A DNA stretch of 64,000 nucleotides, from positions 1-64,000 of the forward strand of contig CAKTVQ010000003.1 of assembly GCA_934630375.1 (NCBI GenBank), read 5' to 3'. Under the pieces are notes generated by a model, which was not told the DNA's origin, did no database searches, and was given only the letters and a program-made list of their open reading frames with translations. The stretch is from an uncultured Collinsella sp. (GTDB lineage: Bacteria > Actinomycetota > Coriobacteriia > Coriobacteriales > Coriobacteriaceae). The position numbers were made by a program, and so were the translations under genes. Below, piece after piece: positions 63,532-64,000 of this stretch (position 1 is its first letter; each line of letters begins with the position of its first letter).

Positions 63532-63574
63532 ATCTATTTGTTTCGTTTGATAGTTGTATTTAGGAGGTCGCTTT

Positions 63575-64000
63575 ATGGCCGACAATCGCAAGCGTGCGCC
63601 TCGTGGCGGCAAGCAGGCCGCTTCTGGCTCGCGTCCGATTCGCCGCAATGATCGCGCTGCCGCTTCCAAGGGCCAGCGCGATCGCGCCCAGGCCGCACGT
63701 CCGCAGCGCGATCGCAACCGCGACGCTGTCCAGGCTCCCAAGGGCGAGTTTATCGAAGGCCGTCGTGCTGCCGCCGAGGCGCTACGCACTGGTTTTCCCA
63801 TCAAGTGCGCGCTCGTTGCCGAGGGTGGAGAGCGCGATGCCGCCTTGTCGCACCTGGTCGACGATCTCAACGCCGCGGGTGTCCGCATTAAGTATGTGCC
63901 GCGCGCGCAGCTCGACGCACTGTCGAGCCATGGCGCTCACCAGGGCATTGCGCTCGAGGTTGGCAACTTCCCCTATGCCGATGTCGCCGATATCCTCGAT
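63575..64000 (+). CDS. rlmB: 23S rRNA 2'-O-methyltransferase RlmB (SpoU family), 3' partial
   Basis: The 142 visible residues are the start of a TrmH/SpoU-type methyltransferase. A basic, Arg/Gln-rich N-terminal tail of about 55 residues leads into the substrate-binding domain: GEFIEGRRAAAEALRTG, VRIKYVPRAQLDALSSHGAHQGIALEV. The catalytic knot domain lies beyond the window. RlmB modifies a conserved guanosine of 23S rRNA; a TrmH-like relative is possible. ATG 63575 has TAGGAGGT upstream. The tail is longer than in most homologues. Confidence 0.9.
   Translation, partial: MADNRKRAPRGGKQAASGSRPIRRNDRAAASKGQRDRAQAARPQRDRNRDAVQAPKGEFIEGRRAAAEALRTGFPIKCALVAEGGERDAALSHLVDDLNAAGVRIKYVPRAQLDALSSHGAHQGIALEVGNFPYADVADILD

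Overview
The window is one 64 kb stretch of a high-GC, gene-dense bacterial chromosome. The gene mix points to a strictly anaerobic gut actinobacterium of the class Coriobacteriia, most like Collinsella. The clues are a fused 2-hydroxyacyl-CoA dehydratase activase, an OPT transporter, an Asp23/AmaP envelope-stress cassette, a Veg homologue and a MurE without the DAP-type motif. The organism call is inference from gene content and codon use; no 16S gene is present. No CRISPR array, complete transposase or phage gene was seen.

Layout. 1-5.4 kb: 3' end of the activase/dehydratase gene, a decayed arylsulfotransferase end, a small membrane-anchored protein and a DUF389 membrane protein. 5.7-9.2 kb: a large alanine-rich coiled-coil surface protein with an embedded CAP-like domain, an LAQTG wall-sorting signal and a nine-G tract near its 5' end. 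9.4-25.2 kb: OPT transporter, coaX, dCMP deaminase, NifU-like protein, lgt, a DUF6020 protein, yebC, amaP-DUF2273-asp23, YitT, a zinc-ribbon membrane protein, an M20 amidohydrolase and a YtcJ-like amidohydrolase. 25.2-28.7 kb: groES-groEL bracketed by two very long nested inverted repeats. 28.5-32.9 kb: an FMN riboswitch driving ribU, a fused ECF double ATPase and ecfT, followed by two paralogous split-barrel flavoprotein-like genes. 33.0-38.1 kb: argC-argJ-argB-argD behind a tandem pair of ARG-box-like palindromes. 38.1-38.9 kb: a MITE-like inverted repeat, tandem tRNA-tail repeats and tRNA-Val. 39.1-47.9 kb: asnB, murE, a HAD hydrolase, murI, rph, rdgB, dtd, veg and ispE. 48-53.9 kb: tRNA-Pro, tatA, greA, lysS with an extra C-terminal tRNA-binding domain, a ThrE-type exporter and a DUF2798 protein. 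54.1-64 kb: clpC, pepD, mntP behind a manganese riboswitch, disA, ispD, ispF, cysS and the start of rlmB.

How it works together. Most genes are housekeeping: protein folding and turnover (GroESL, ClpC), cell-wall precursors (MurE, MurI), non-mevalonate isoprenoid synthesis (IspD, IspE, IspF), translation and nucleotide quality control (LysRS, CysRS, Dtd, RdgB, RNase PH, GreA), vitamin and cofactor supply (RibU-ECF, CoaX), arginine synthesis and metal or second-messenger homeostasis (MntP, DisA).

The more unusual content is regulatory and structural DNA. It includes a likely phase-variable surface protein, long perfect palindromes on both sides of groESL, a dispersed family of short inverted repeats that keep a GGGACAGG-like core while changing their arms, an arm-conserved 218 bp MITE-like element, a tandem array built from tRNA 3' ends, and paired complex hairpins between cysS and rlmB.
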